The notes under the pieces are model-generated. The model saw nothing but the letters and a program-made list of their open reading frames with translations, did not search any database and was not told the DNA's origin. A DNA stretch of 31,767 nucleotides from CAZEJS01 sp964512645 (GTDB lineage Bacteria > Actinomycetota > Geothermincolia > Fen-727 > Anoxymicrobiaceae): contig CAZEJS010000032.1 in assembly GCA_964512645.1 (NCBI GenBank), forward strand, positions 1-31,767, in the 5' to 3' direction. Below, in pieces: positions 31,668 through 31,767 of the stretch; within the stretch, counting starts at the first letter, position 1, and each line of letters begins with the position of its first letter. Both the position numbers and the translations under genes were made by a program.

Positions 31668-31767
31668 CTACTCCGAGAAGCACCCCACGGTCCCGGTGCC
31701 TCCGCCCCGGTCGTTCATGTACATGGCCCGCTCCACCATCACCGGCCGCGCCCCGTCAAGGGACTCC
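31668..31767 (-). CDS. C-terminal fragment of an ERAMY-repeat protein (cut by window edge)
   Basis: On the minus strand the open frame enters at 31767 and stops at TAG 31668-31670. It reads ESLDGARPVMVERAMYMNDR and ends GGGTGTVGCFSE. The VMVERAMY block matches the end of each repeat in the secreted protein at 21600-23027, which likewise stops shortly after its last VERAMY. This is therefore the end of a third member of that surface-protein family, with the rest outside the window. Confidence 0.75.
   Translation of the reverse strand, partial: ESLDGARPVMVERAMYMNDRGGGTGTVGCFSE

Overview
The window is high-GC DNA from a bacterium that is probably anaerobic or facultatively so. Starts are often GTG or TTG, at least one gene looks leaderless, and a corrinoid methyl-transfer cluster sits on the same piece as a ferredoxin-type 2-oxoacid oxidoreductase. 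There are also several secreted proteins built from 'FAEGS…QNP…ERAMY' repeats, which I associate with deep-branching anaerobic Actinomycetota. That placement is an inference; no rRNA or tRNA gene is present to test it.

Left part (55-11250, almost all minus strand). Reading in the direction of transcription from 11250 down: a secreted protein with seven propeller-like repeats followed by four FAEGS repeats, a small unknown protein, a SAM methyltransferase, then a likely new transcription unit starting at a consensus TATAAT 7583-7595. That unit holds a DUF1638 protein, a UroD-type methyltransferase, a corrinoid protein, a saccharopine-dehydrogenase-like oxidoreductase and an FGGY sugar kinase. 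It looks like a small catabolic module that moves a methyl group off a substrate onto cobalt and then oxidises or phosphorylates the remaining skeleton. An AT-richer 400-base gap with a hairpin separates it from a B12-binding radical SAM gene.

Middle (11359-20681). On the plus strand lie a polysaccharide deacetylase, DNA polymerase X, an unknown acidic protein, an RRM RNA-binding protein preceded by a leader with an intrinsic terminator and competing base-pairing, and a P3A-type proton ATPase. Convergent to these are a DUF488 gene and a CopB-type copper ATPase with a histidine-rich tandem-repeat N-terminus.

Right part (20765-31767). It contains a protein with two PH-like modules, a second FAEGS-repeat secreted protein, the two-subunit 2-oxoacid:ferredoxin oxidoreductase (KorAB type), a small membrane protein, an MFS transporter with a probable CTG start, a lipoprotein, an NAD-dependent epimerase/dehydratase with a clear promoter, an Rnk/GreA-type regulator, a second small lipoprotein, and at the edge the C-terminus of a third FAEGS-type protein that runs off the window.

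No integrase, transposase gene, CRISPR array or RNA gene was found. The window is mostly ordinary chromosome with one metabolic island and a few regulatory oddities.
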